Part shown: one piece after another, positions 46,828 to 58,685 of the stretch
Layout of the letters: the number at the start of each line of letters is the position of its first letter
Numbering within the stretch: the stretch's first letter is position 1
Source of the DNA: Prinsepia uniflora
Lineage: Eukaryota > Streptophyta > Magnoliopsida > Rosales > Rosaceae
Assembly (NCBI GenBank): GCA_032719365.1
Contig: CM064872.1
Span: 24,470,140-24,534,139 of the forward strand
Direction: 5' to 3'
Length of the DNA stretch: 64,000 bases
Notes under the pieces: model-generated
Seen by the model: only the letters and a program-made list of their open reading frames with translations
Told to the model about the DNA's origin: nothing
The model's database searches: none
Position numbers and translations under genes: made by a program

Positions 46828-48658
46828 TGAAAGGCCTTTAATTGAGCTTTATTTTATGTTATTTTATACCTTTATGCTTATTTTTTAATATAAAAATACC
46901 AAAAAATTAGAGAAAATAAAATATTTTATGGGAAATTTGCAGAAATAAATAAAATTTGAAATTTTGAGTATTTTGGCAAAAGAATCGTCTCAATCGAAAT
47001 TATATCGAAAAAATTATGGACCAAATAAGGGAGGCCATTGAAAATCTCTTGGAATTTCAGTATTGATCCAACAAAATCCATATTTGCTGCAGCTCAGACC
47101 ATCTGTTGAAAAGCCCAAACGCCTTCATCACAAATTCGTTTTGGTTGTAACCTAGAAACGCAAGCCCAAAACACGCGGCCCACGAGCCCAAAACGCGATG
47201 CAGGTGCTGACAGACCCACGTTTGTGTCAGCAGGCGTACAGCGAAGTCCTCCTTTCCATCTCAAAGCGCGCGAGCGTCGAAAATGAGGCCTTGCACGTCG
47301 CCTGATAAGAACGCCCGCTCCACCATTCATATGCCTTCCACCGAAACCACCTACTCTTCTCAGCTTGTCAGCCGCCTATTTCTTCTGCTCCTGCCAGCCA
47401 GGCCATGCCGAGGCCATACCCTACTGTCAGCAGACCCCTACTGAGTCTTCACCTGCTCCAAATCAGCTCAAATCAACCGTAAAAATTAGCCTTTTCATCA
47501 TTTCTTCATGTAATTTTTTATTGTTTTTGTTTTGTATTTGTATTTTATTTTTTCTAGCTTTCATTGAGGCACCTTCTCTATAAAGAGAGAGGTGTTTTTC
47601 ATTGTAAGGGTCCCTCTTAGTCCCCTTTTAGTTCATTTTACTCTATTTATGGAGAGATATTTTGGAACCAATTTTTGTAGATTTTTGTTTTTTGTTTTCT
47701 TGTAAATTTAGTTTTTAGATTTGTTTTTGAACTTTGTTCTTAGATTTTCTTTAACTTCTTTGACTTCTCTTTTAGACATTAATTTATGCTTTCTTTAAGA
47801 AAAACTTAAGGCTAGGTAATTCTAAGGTAATTCAAGAGTTTTTAAGACCGAAATACTCGTATTTTCCTACATCATCACAAGTTTCCTGCCGCTGTTCAGT
47901 GATTCTTGTGAAAAAACCATCTTTCTCTACTTAAACTCTTGTTATTGTTATTGATTTTGCTTATAATTCAATATATGTGTTGATATTTTCTTTCTAACAT
48001 TTGTAAATGTGAATACAATCTCCATGTGTTTTACTTTCTAAATTTCAACCTCTTCATACATTTTAGTACTTAAACTTTAATTCAATTCTAAGTGTTGATC
48101 TGCTCTTCGGGGCATTTAGAATAGGATTGAAAATATTTAATGTTGACCGTTGTTCGGCGCATTAAATAAATAACTTAAAGTGAATCATATTATAAATAAT
48201 AATCCGATGTTTCGGTGCATTTATAATATGAAATATGGATGCATGTAATTGAGATGATGAAGGTTGATTTCGTAATTGGTTCAATATGAGCATAATGTTA
48301 GAGTGTTGGTAATAATTGTGTTTGAATAATGTGATTTTTAATTTGAATTTACTTACGTAAAAGTGTCAGTTTTGTCTATGAAACTAATCTATAGTTTGTA
48401 AGTTCTAATTAGCATGAGCATAAGTATTTTTTTACTTCTTAGTTTGTTTAATTATGTAATTCTTTAATTCTTTAATTCTTTAATTATTTAATTCTTTGAT
48501 TATTTATTTTTCTTTTTCACTAACCATGATTTAATGTTCCCTAATTTCCCCGGTTAAGAACGATCCCTATTTACCAATACTATATATACAAAAAACGGGT
48601 TTAAATTGCATATATTTGAATTACGGGTTTATTTAAATGTGTACTATAAACCATATCA
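46828..48658 (+). repeat. Athila/Tat-like 3' LTR
   Basis: TGAAAGGCCTTTAA...CCATATCA, 1831 bp. Confidence 0.85.
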
Positions 48659-50496
48659 TGGTTCAATTTTTATTTTGATAATTAATTTTCTAATTATTAA
48701 TTTATTCCAATTTATAGGCGACGATGGTGGAGGACGTGCAGCAAAGTCAGGACCAGCTAACACAACTGTAACTCGAGGTCCTACTGGAGGACCAATCCTG
48801 GTTCCCAAGATATCGATCACCATCTTAGAGTGACAACTTGGTAGGCATCTTGGGAAGGTTGTTTGGAACATAGGGGAACGGCTCATTTGGAATGTCTCGA
48901 GTTGTTCTACAAATTCTTCCAGGGGACCCATTTCTGAGGAGGTCTCCTTGTTGAAGGAAAACGTGGAGGCCTTCTAAGCTAAGAATGTCGAGCTAAAGGC
49001 CCAGAATGCATGCATTCAGGCTAAAAAAGAGCAAATTTAGACCCAACTTGCCTTCCTATTCAACTGAATAGGTGAGTGTGGGTTGGATGACCTTGACTCA
49101 CAGTTGCGTGACCCGATTCCACAGCTCCCCAAGGACGCTGATCAGCTCGCCCATCCCGACCAATGTAACGACCCGTCCTGGAAGCTAGGATTAAGGAAGT
49201 GATTAGTGAGGCTAATCAGTGGTTAGTTGGTTACTATGGGACTTTGGGAGTAGAATGACGATTTTGCCCCTGGTTTGGGAAAAAAATGTTGACTTTGAGT
49301 TCGGTCGGTCAATTGGACATTGATCGATGACCGTGACGTAGTTCAGGACGTCACGAGTTCGTAGACAGGTGGCACGCCCGATTCCGACATCCGAGGAGGA
49401 AGTTATGATGTTCGGAAGGTTGAGGGCACTTTCGTAATTTGGTTAAAAGAAGGGGAAAAGTTGACTTTTCACACGACATAGTTTTTACACGTAGACCTAG
49501 GACCGTTAGGTAGATCTCGTCGTTCTGAGTTCAACGACAGGCGGCATGCTTTAATCGGACATTGGACGGGCGAGATACGGGTCTAGAATGGCAAAGGGCA
49601 AAATGGTAATTTTAGCTCATAGGGGCATTTTGGTCTTTTGGTGCTTTGGAAATTGTGCAAATAGGATGAGGCCAAGTGTACAGGTGCAATTGGATATTTT
49701 GAATTGGAACCATGGGATTGTGACACGTGCCTTATGTCTAGTGGGTTCTAGTGTTGTGCACGGTGAAATTAAAAATGGGTGAGCCGTGTTTGTTAGTGTG
49801 CTCGAAGAGGGAGAAACAGAGACTGGGATTGAGAGAAAATTGATTGTTGGCCGTGTGTGTTTGTGTGTCCTGGTGATTGAGTGAGTGACTAGAAACTGAG
49901 TGAGAGTTGGTGAGTGAGTTGTGAGGGCAGCTCGTGTGAGGAAAACTTGGTTTGTAAGGGGTGAGTTCTCAGAAGAACAGAGAGGGAGTTGGTGGTGGTG
50001 CTGCCGTGCTTGATCACTTGTGGTGGCTGGTGGTGTTCAGAGGACGGAGGAGAACTTGGGGAGTCGCGTAGGCACGGCAGAGCTCACGGTGGTGGTCGGA
50101 GAACAGGTAATTTCTGGATTCCCTCTGATTGCTCTGTTTTTCTAATTGAGTTCAAACTAGAAGTCGTGAAGTTAGGGGCTAAGTTGAGGTGTCTGGTAGG
50201 TTCTAATTGACTCCTTAGGTCCTTAGGAACCTTTTGGTGTCGAAGCAGTGATGGGGGGTGACATAGGTGGTTGGATTGAAGAACAGGGGTTTTTGTTGGT
50301 CACGGGTTTGAGCTAGGGACAACAGGTTAGAGGCCGTGTTGTTGTGTTTGGTTGAGGGGAACAGATTGCTTAGGACGGGATGAAGCTTTTGGGCTTGGAA
50401 GGAAGGAAAACGGTTGCAGGAAGGCGAAGAACCGGGAACGCCGGTTCAGACCAGTCGACCCATCGAAGACGACGATGAACAGTGTTCTATGTGCAG

Positions 50497-50515
50497 GCGC
50501 GTGAGGCCCACGCGC
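50497..50515 (+). promoter_or_regulatory. Conserved LTR hairpin (49164-52051 copy)
   Basis: Perfect stem GCGCGTG/CACGCGC, loop AGGCC, 341 nt before the donor. Confidence 0.55.
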
Positions 50516-50837
50516 AGCCACTTTGGGTGGCGCGTGGGGACGCTTGCGGCGGTTTCCAGGGAAGTGGTTAACTAGGTTTTTGGTCTAATTGATGTAACGA
50601 ATCCGTTGGGATAGGTTTCGGGACGATTAGACGTTGTTTCGAGTTAGTTCTGCGGGATCGAAGGTTTAGGGTCTCTGTTCGTTACGTTTAGAACCCGGGG
50701 AATTTCGTGGGGAATTAAGAGAACCTTGGTGGACGTGTTAGTGATGTGCTTTGGTGACTTGTGACAGGATTGGGAACCCCCGAGGCGGACGAGGAACGTA
50801 CAGGACGTTCGGGACGCAAGTGACGTGCCCGGTAACT

Positions 50838-51754
50838 GTGAGTGAACTTCTTCCTTATAACTAAGCATGCATAACCACTTTTAATTACTTGTTTTATGGT
50901 TTTATATGTGATTTCATGGTTATTTGAATATACTATAATTGTTTTACTTAATTGCACGTTTTTCGAGAAATTACGTATTTGGCACGTTTTACGAGAAATG
51001 CTTGATTTCTGATTATGATGCCATGATTTTGGGATTTCAAACGATAAAGGGTTTTCAATGATTATAAATGGATTTTGGAATATGATTTGACAAACAAGGT
51101 TTTCGGTTTTAGAATCGGATTTCAGAAAGCGGAATTTGGTTTTAAAGTTGAAAAGTGGATTTCCGGATTTGGGTTCGGAATGACGGTTCTGGATGCCGGA
51201 AAGGCTTCGGACCAATGGTTTCGGATTCGGGTTTGGATATTGATTTAGAAATGGTTTTTAAATGGTTTTGGATTGGATTTGCTGGATCTGATTATTGGGT
51301 TTAAAGACCCGGATACTGTTTGACGGGGGACGGGCCTAGATTGGGTTTAAAGACCTGGATTGAGTTTAAAGACTCGGATATATTGATATTTCCCTCGTAG
51401 GCCTGTTGAGTTTAAAGACTCGGGAGTTTAAAGACTCGGATTATATTGAGGCCTGGATTAAGTTTAAAGACTAGGGAGTTTAAAGACTCGGATAGATCCA
51501 GCAGGTTTGATCAGATGATTATATTGGTATTTGATGTTTTATTGCTAATGTTTTATAACGTTTTCCATACTGTGTTTATGTTACTGCGGTTTCCATGATG
51601 AACATAATGTGATTTATAAATGTTTTCAGAAATTGGGTTATGCATGCATGTTTTCAAAACGGAAGGCCAAACCCTGATTTGTTTATGAAATGGTTTTTGA
51701 AACTTTTATTCTTTATGGTCCACTCACACTTTCCAGTTTTTAATTGCCCTCCAG
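50838..51754 (+). other. Putative LTR intron (49164-52051 copy)
   Basis: Donor GTGAGTGAAC (one change outside the splice-site core) and GTCCACTCAC at 51718-51727; acceptor CCTCCAG/GTCGTGG 27 nt later. Length is 917 nt. Confidence 0.45.
51297..51494 (+). repeat. TTTAAA-dyad array
   Basis: About seven units, two decayed on one arm only (GGG...CCT and AAG...CTA). Confidence 0.7.
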
Positions 51755-52071
51755 GTCGTGGAGCTAGCGCGGGGATTGACGTTGAGGTAGCATCGGAGGC
51801 ATAGAGTACTCGAGAGTTTTCCGGAGTGGTTTCAGTGTTCCGTTGTGCGTGTACTCTGTGTGGTTTTGTTTTGTTTTTGTTTAATACTATGCTCTGTATA
51901 ACGGTTGACTTGTTGTGTTTTAAATTCTCCTTCGTCTAACAGTATAACTTGTAGTTTTTTGTGAGGTCGTTTCGGTCTTTTGTGTTGGGTTGTCAGACGG
52001 GAGCAGGGTTCACCTCGGTTATCGGGGTGCTAATCGGGGTGGGTCCTGTCAACCAACCCCTGACTAATTAG

Positions 52072-52600
52072 TTTTGATAGAAGTTTTTTTATTTTACATT
52101 ATGTAAAAATATTACATTTAATTTTATACATATTATTTTAATTTTACTTTTCTATTATTATTTTAATTGCATTTATTTAAATATAAATTAATATTTATGT
52201 ATATATAATTATTCAAATATTAAAAATATTGAAAAAATTATATTTCAAACTTTGCCTGGCAAAGACTCCGTCGAACAAAGTTTGTTGTTCATAGGCTTTT
52301 CAGGCGAACCTTCGTCAGAAAATGCCATTCATCACAAACTTTACTCGATAGAGGCTTCGCCTGCTAAGGTTTTGAATATTGCTTGATGTAGTTCTTATTG
52401 ATGGCTTTACTCGGCAAATGCCTCCATCGGCCAAATTTGTTGTCTTCATTCTTGCTGAACGGACATCCTTCTCCATCGCCCTAACCCAACGATGCTTGCG
52501 TGACAGAAATCGCCCAGGGGAGCTTTGCCAGGTAAATATCTCGCCCGGTGGAATGTCATTCTTGCTCGACAGAGCCATCCTTGTTGTGTTTTGTGTAGTG
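52072..52600 (+). mobile_element. CACTA3 3' region and terminus
   Basis: AT-rich 3' flank, then subterminal units such as 'tttgcctggcaaa', 'cgtcgaac' and 'gctcgacag' (52250-52580), ending TTTTGTGTAGTG at 52600, an inverted CACTACACAAAA terminus. The left end is not in view. Subterminal units resemble CACTA2. Confidence 0.6.
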
Positions 52601-53460
52601 TGGCCTCGGCCAGAGACATTGTTAGGAGTAGTTTCCAGTGGAAAGTGGGAAATGGTGAGAAAATTTAAATATGGTAAGACCGCTGGATTCTAAGAGATTG
52701 TCTGCCGAAGGTGCTATCACCTAGGCTCAATGGCTGGGATTTAACTTGTTATGTTCATTACAAGAAAAATCACTTTAGGAAATGGAGAAAATCCATTGTG
52801 TATTCCCTATAAATACCATAGTATTACTGACTATAAGGTGTGTTGGGTTTCAGAAATTTCTATGCTTTCCATTTGGCAATCCTGGCCAAACAAGGGTAGA
52901 GGATTCTTAATAATCCAAACTCACTGGTGGCTCGCCTGCTGAAAGATACATACTCAAGTGGCAAGTGAGAAAAGGGGAGAAAATTAAAATATGGCAAGAC
53001 CACTAGATTCTGAGATGTTGTGTTCCAGTGGTACTATCACCTAGGTTCCATGGCTGCGATTTAATTTGTTGTGTTCACTATAAGAAGAAACGCTTTAAGT
53101 AACAGAGAAAATTTGTTGCCTTTTCTCTATAAATACAGTGCTATTACTTAGTGATCCTATTGGCGAGTGTTTAGGAAACCAATTCTCCATTGCCTAAAGT
53201 GAGTTTTTGAATTGTTCTGTACTCAGTACTGTTGCCTATTCATCTTTTCCTAAATAATAGTATAATGAAAACCGATGCCTAAAGATGTTCTAGACAACAG
53301 TACATAGCAAATACTGATGCCTAAACCAAGTTTACACAATAGTATACATAATAAAACCAATGCCTAAAGTATCTTCAAGCAACATGATTTTCATAAAATT
53401 GATGTTTAAAGTTACTTCACGCAACAACTTGTATAATTTTACTGATACTTTACAATTCGA
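52601..53460 (+). repeat. Tandemly duplicated CACTA terminus with flank
   Basis: Two CACTA-like left ends 320 bp apart: CATTACAAGAAAAATC (52756) and CACTATAAGAAGAAACG (53076). Each is preceded by the same block of about 100 bp ('aatatggyaagacc...ctatcacctagg...atggctg'). The second continues into subterminal repeats (53100-53420). This implies a local duplication of terminus plus host flank. Confidence 0.6.
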
Positions 53461-53807
53461 ACAGCATCACAAAATTGCAAAAATCAGATGATGAACTATG
53501 CTTACAGGAAAGGTACATTTCAAATATTTGTCTCTATTTCTCTATGAACTATGCTTACTGGTGGTATACTATTAAGATGTATATATTCCATAAAATGTCA
53601 ATGACATCCAACATTGAGGTAGTAATTAGAAACAAACAGCTTTATTCAACAGAATCATATTGTAAGAAGAAATACAATAACCAGTGCTAGACAAAATAGG
53701 TCAAGATTTCCTTGCTGACCTATGTCCAGGCTTTTCGTTTTCATCATTTGAAATAGAGATAATCTCTACTGCATGCTGTCGACAACCATCTACTACTACC
53801 CTATTTC

Positions 53808-53849
<42 letters not shown>

Positions 53850-55012
53850 GCCATATGACACAATCTATTTCTGTAATCAACTTTCAACTCCAAACCAGTC
53901 ACAAAACACAACCATAAAATTCATCACTTGAAATAATATTTCCTTGAAAGGGAGTACAAGGAACAGAAAGCGAGGCCTTAATAATAGAGAGATACTATAG
54001 ATCAAGGGATGTAGAAAATAAAATAATATAGAATCGCGCCAGGCATTTTTTTTCATGCACTTGCAAAAAAAACCACAAATAATGTTATGATACCTTTAGA
54101 CCAGTTTCCCTTCGAGGCACGCCCATGATCTTTAGTCCCATCTTTCGAGTAATGAAATAATCACAAAATAATCCTCCGATTCAGAACACCGATAATCGAA
54201 TTAGCTTATCTATAATTGAGTATACATGAAATTTTAAGTATATCATTTATTTATTAACTTTTATATTGACCTGAAAATCTACTTCTCCCATCTCCTCCTT
54301 TTAGATCTCTATAATGTGTTAGAATTTCTTTACGCTTGTTCTTTGCCTCTCAGCGTTTGAAAGACTTAGAACAAGAAGTGTGAGAAGAAATACCAAATTT
54401 TGCGTTCTCACGAGTAGATCTAGGATCGATCACAAGCGACTGAGTCCATGACAAGGCGATGTTGACGTGAGATTGTGATAGATGAGAAAGATTCACGAGA
54501 TTTATGTAGGATTAACCACCCATTTTTCTGCTATCAAAACCCTAAACATTCGTATCAAAAGGGTGTTGGCACAACATGACCACCAATAGAATAGGTCATA
54601 CTTGTTGAAATCCATCACAGAACTCGAACTAGAACTTAGCACACGTAGCGGATTGCTTCACGATTAAGTAAGCTTCCAACTCGATCCTCCTAACTGAATT
54701 GCTTGTGAATTAGGGCTAGCCTGTTACTAATTGTGTTTAGGATAGTTTCTATTTGATTAGTGATAATGGAAATCGATGATGATTGAACAGAGAAATTCTA
54801 CACAGCTTGGTTATGCACACCAACTGTTTGATGAAATGCTCTGTTAGTAATCCTACACGATCTCACCTTCAATATGAGATTTCACCCTCTTTGTCATTCA
54901 TAAACTTCATCATACATTCATATTGCATCATTGTAACTAACATAATGAGAGATTACAAGTTTCACACTCTCCCTCTCACTCACGGTTACAACTCACATAC
55001 AAACACACATGC

Positions 55013-55043
<31 letters not shown>

Positions 55044-55606
55044 CATGACTTACACACAACCACTTAGAAGGAGCCACCTCACTTCCTAGATTCCTAGAAT
55101 CTCCTTGAAGCACACGAAATTGATCCACACACATACACCTGACGTCCTTTTCATTATGTTATCCACCTCAGCACTACACACACAAGTGTGATGCAATTGG
55201 ATTGGTGCCAGCTGGCAGCTTACACTTCAACAATAGCATGACAAAACTTTCTAAACAATTTCCAGAACCAAACATTAAAAAGTTAAATGACCTACATGTA
55301 AACAAAGGACAAGACACAACTTCCTTATAGCATGCATCAAAGGTATGATATTTGAGTGCAAGAGGATTTCTACCATAGAATCATAGGTGGCGTATTTATT
55401 CGAACTTATTTGATGGTAAAATAGAGCTATAGGAACAACGAAGTGAGAGGTCCAGTAATGAGATATTGGCCATCTTAAACAGCATCACAACATTCGTAAC
55501 AAAAAGCCCAAAACATGTTGAGTAGATAAATTGGATGAAAAAAAATATATTCCTCTAGTTGTAGTATTAATCGAAATCGAAAATCAGACACATCGCATAT
55601 CCTATA
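53461..55606. other. No gene or element recognised
   Basis: AT-rich. (TA)n at 53809-53846 and (CA)n at 55012-55041. Frames here are short or made of the repeats. It may be the interior of the CACTA whose terminus lies at 53076. Confidence 0.45.
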
Positions 55607-55777
55607 TGAGAGGATCGCCCCCGAAAGAACTTTGATAACCGCGCCCAGTCCTGCTTCCGTCTGGCAAGTCGACTGAAATTCCCAAATTACCCTCAGCACT
55701 TGCCAAACAAGGGATAACCATACCTGTGCTCACTCATGCCTCCACCTCTCGAATAGTCTCGATCATCGAGTCACGAC

Positions 55778-56993
55778 CTGGAGGGCCAATAAAAACACAA
55801 AGGGTGTGAGTGGAGAAAAATAATCAGTTTGTAAAACACGTTACAAAAAAGACATTTCTACCCTCCACGTAAAACCAATGCATGCATTCGAAAACCATTT
55901 CACAATCCATTTCATTTCTAGTACCAGAAAACTGTGTGTGAAAACCAAAATCATTTTCCTTTCCTCAAACCGCGGGCCTTAGCCCGAAAACCATAAACAC
56001 GGGGCATCTGCCCAAAATCATGAATCAAAATCCAAATACAGAACATTACCCAAAAATCCACAAAGCCATATAAACTGGGCACTGCCCAACACATCCGAAA
56101 ACATCGGAAATCAACAGTAAATCACAAATCAATCAATCTGTTGGATCTCCATCACCGAGTCTTTAAACTCACATATATCAGGCCTTCCGGGGATATAAAC
56201 GAGTCTTTAAACTCAAAACATAATCAATGGGCCTCAGAGGATATCACAGTAACCGAGTATTTAAACTTAAAACATATCAATCAAGGGCCCTCCCCCATCA
56301 TCAATCAACCGGGTCTTTAAACCCAAAACCAGATCCAGCAACAGTACTGGGTCTTTAAACCCAAAACCATGTGTAAATCATAACAAATCCAGAATCCATC
56401 GTAATCCAAATTCCAAATCATATCCATCATCCATTTCCAAATCCGAATCTGGAACCATCATTCCGTAAGCTAGCATCCGGAATAACCATTCCGAACCCAA
56501 ATCCAGAAATCCACTTTCAAGTTTCCGAAACCTGAAATCTCGTTCATCAAAACCTCTTTTATGAACTGGGCATCAAGCCCAAAATCACCTTTTCCAAAAT
56601 CCGTTTTAAATCTTTGAAATCAAATCATATTTCAAATCCAAAACTCAAATCTTTAAAACCATGGTCAAATCACAACATACTCGAAATCTCGTAAAACGTG
56701 CAAATCTGTAATAATCTCAAAATACGTGCCAAAACCGTAAATCATACTCACAATCATAATCAAAACAGCATCAAAACATGATACGCACAACTCATATAAC
56801 ATAATCCATTAAACCATCATCAAAGCATAGGAGAAACCATAATCTCAAAATACGTGCAATTACGTATTGCATATCGAAATACGTGTAAATACGAAAATCG
56901 TAATTACCATAAGCATAAGCATAGAAATCATAAATATAAAGCATAGAAAACGATTATGCATGCATTGAAATTTAGAAAACAAAATCCACTCAC
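55778..56993 (-). other. Putative LTR intron (55607-58644 copy)
   Basis: Donor GTGAGTGGAT from 56993; branch block CTCCACTCAC (55815-55806). The pairing loses only its outermost base pair. Acceptor CCTCCAG/GTCGTGA, 28 nt on. 1216 nt. Confidence 0.45.
56157..56362 (-). repeat. TTTAAA-dyad array
   Basis: Five units: GAG...CTC twice, one decayed GAG...CTT, and GGG...CCC twice, in the reverse of the plus-strand order. Confidence 0.7.
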
Positions 56994-57309
56994 ACACCGT
57001 CCAAACGGCTTGCTTCCGAGCTGCACATTTTTCCGTAAATTCCGGAAATCATAATTCCTGTCCAAGATCAATATCGAGGGTCACTAACACTTTAATACAC
57101 CTCATATAATTTTCCCCAGTTTTTCTGGAATTTAAATACGTTTTTAAAACATATATGAAAACTTCGGATACACTGAACACTATCGAAACGATATCTGATT
57201 TCCTAGAAACTAGTGCCAAAATGTTTGTTACATTAAAAGGGGCAAGTTTCATGTTGAACTCACCTCGAGATTCGGTCCCACGCGCCCCCATGCGCCGCGG
57301 TGAGTGGCT

Positions 57310-57328
57310 GCACGTGAAGCTCACGCGC
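57310..57328 (-). promoter_or_regulatory. Conserved LTR hairpin (55607-58644 copy)
   Basis: Element sense GCGCGTG, loop AGCTT, CACGTGC: one G-U pair; 335 nt before the donor. Confidence 0.5.
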
Positions 57329-58644
57329 CAGCTACAGTGCAAACACTATTCATCGTTCTCACCCGGCTATCTGTTAAACGGGTCGTTCAACCCGCGTGAT
57401 GACCCGGTTCAATTCCTGCCAAATTCCACTTGATTTCTGTAATTCAACTATGTAGTAGCATCGTAAACACATAAATTAAAGGCCTGTCATCTCAATTCCA
57501 AATATAATTACTTCCAACTATCCAACTCAATTCAAATTTTCGAAGACTATTCATCATTCAATCCCTTCAGTATTCATCGATTTCTTTAAATTGATCAGTT
57601 AGGAAGCATCATAGACTCATTCTAACCATGAATTCAAGTTCAATTTGATTTGAACATACCTTTGTATGATCGAACTCAATCGTGAAAATTCCAAACCGTC
57701 GCGGGTCCAGCCCTTGGCCAATACCTCCTCGATTGCTTCCGTTTTTATCGTGTTCGACTACTCAAGGTCGCAGAAATCTTAATCGAACCTTAATTTGGCT
57801 TGGGCTGGTCTACAACTCAAATTTGGATTTTCAATTGTTCAAGAACAGGTTTCTGGTTTTTGATTTTCTTTTCACCATTTTCATCCCTTTTCTTCCTCTC
57901 TCAATCTCAAATCTGTGTTCTTCCTCCCTTCATTCTTTTCCCGCTCTTCTTTTCTCTCAACTGGTTGTGGGGGAGGTCGATGAAGCAAAATTGGTCTCTC
58001 CTCTGGTCTCTGTTTTTCACTTCCAACACCCACACAGTTTCAAATCTTTTTTACCTGCACATTCAGCTAATTCCCACCACCGCACACACACACACACTGT
58101 GCACTTGCTACCCCTAGTGCCACTAATTGTTTCCTCAAAGTGAAAGATGTCATTTGGTGGCATCACCATGGCTGAATCAGCCCATCACTGTCCAATTTCT
58201 TAGTCTATTGCTCAATTATCATTCTGCCTCTACTTTGAAAATTTACCAAAATGCCCTTCACACTTCTAGACTCGTAACTTTATCGTTCGAACTCTGATTA
58301 ATGCGTGCCGTCTGTCTATGGACTTAGCATCTCGAGACCTACCCAACGGTCTTCGAATTACGTGAAAATTCCATGTCGTTTGAAATGTCAACAAATTGCC
58401 CCTTTAACCAATTTACCAAATTACCCTTGAACTTCCGAACATCATAAATTTCTCCTCGAATGTCGGAATTGGACGTGCCACCTGTCTATGAACGTGTGAC
58501 GTCCCAAACTACGTCACAGTCATCGGTCAAAGTCCGTTTGACCGCTCAAACAAAAAGTCAACCGTTTGCCCAACTCGAGGGCCAAAATTGTCATTTTCTT
58601 CAAATTTTCTGAATTTTCCTTTTTCCTTTTTCCGGGTCGTTACA

Positions 58645-58685
58645 ACCTACCCCCCTTAAAGAATTTCGTCCTCGAAATTCCAATC
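58645..58685 (-). other. Gypsy polypurine tract and conserved upstream block
   Basis: Element sense AAGGGGGGTAGGT directly before the 3' LTR, preceded by TTTCGAGGACGAAAT. Confidence 0.85.

Larger units (their letters stand above)
41327..48658 (+). mobile_element. Athila/Tat-like gypsy LARD (non-coding)
   Basis: 7332 bp with LTRs 41327-43234 and 46828-48658, a tRNA-Asp-type primer site (43240) and a polypurine tract (46811-46824). The 3.6-kb interior has no gag, pol or env that I can find. It does hold a block typical of Athila/Tat 3' regions: 'gcttgttgggaggcaactcaatg' near 45080 and 'ttgaggacaatgtagaatttaagtgtggggg' near 45255. It is therefore a large retrotransposon derivative mobilised in trans. 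The presumed target duplications, CGATT and TGGTT, match at only 3 of 5, so ends may be off or the flanks decayed. It is inserted in or next to CACTA3. Confidence 0.8.
49164..52051 (+). mobile_element. Solo LTR, 2888 bp, in CACTA3
   Basis: TGTAACGACCC to GGGTCCTGTCA with perfect ACCAA duplications (49159-49163 and 52052-52056). TTTAAA-dyad array at 51297-51494. Confidence 0.93.
48719..52071 (+). pseudogene. CACTA3 Ptta/En/Spm-type protein, last exon, split by a solo LTR
   Basis: The exon opens after an acceptor (TTTATAG, 48718) and encodes a Gly-rich start, T-R-G-P-T-G-G-P (near 48775), a middle with stops, and a coiled-coil-like tail (K-N-V-E-L-K-A-Q-N near 48985), ending A-D-Q-L-A-H-P-D-Q. 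The LTR at 49164-52051 cuts it; the frame resumes at 52057 and stops at TAG 52069-52071. At least four in-frame stops precede this. The T-R-G-P-T motif and C-terminal coiled coil are what the second CACTA gene usually shows. Upstream exons are not identified; the Athila/Tat-like element lies just to the left. Confidence 0.6.
55607..58644 (-). repeat. Gypsy 3' LTR (3038 bp)
   Basis: TGTAACGACCC (58644) to CGATCCTCTCA (55607). Full-length of its pair, with the dyad array, branch/acceptor block and hairpin; its (CA)n is only 15 bp (58083-58097). Confidence 0.88.

Noticed and set aside
33772..52600. A single CACTA spanning the relic terminus to the CACTA3 terminus
   Set aside because: Subterminal repeats at the two ends belong to different types (CAACGGA-like against CTCGCCGG/TTTGCC-like).
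54783..55067. 94-codon frame with His/Thr tail
   Set aside because: The tail is a (CA)n repeat and the front has no recognisable domain.
57682..58143. 153-codon frame, repeated as 223 codons at 62788-63459
   Set aside because: It lies in the LTR on the antisense strand, runs through the (CA)n microsatellite and differs between the two LTRs only as the repeat expands.
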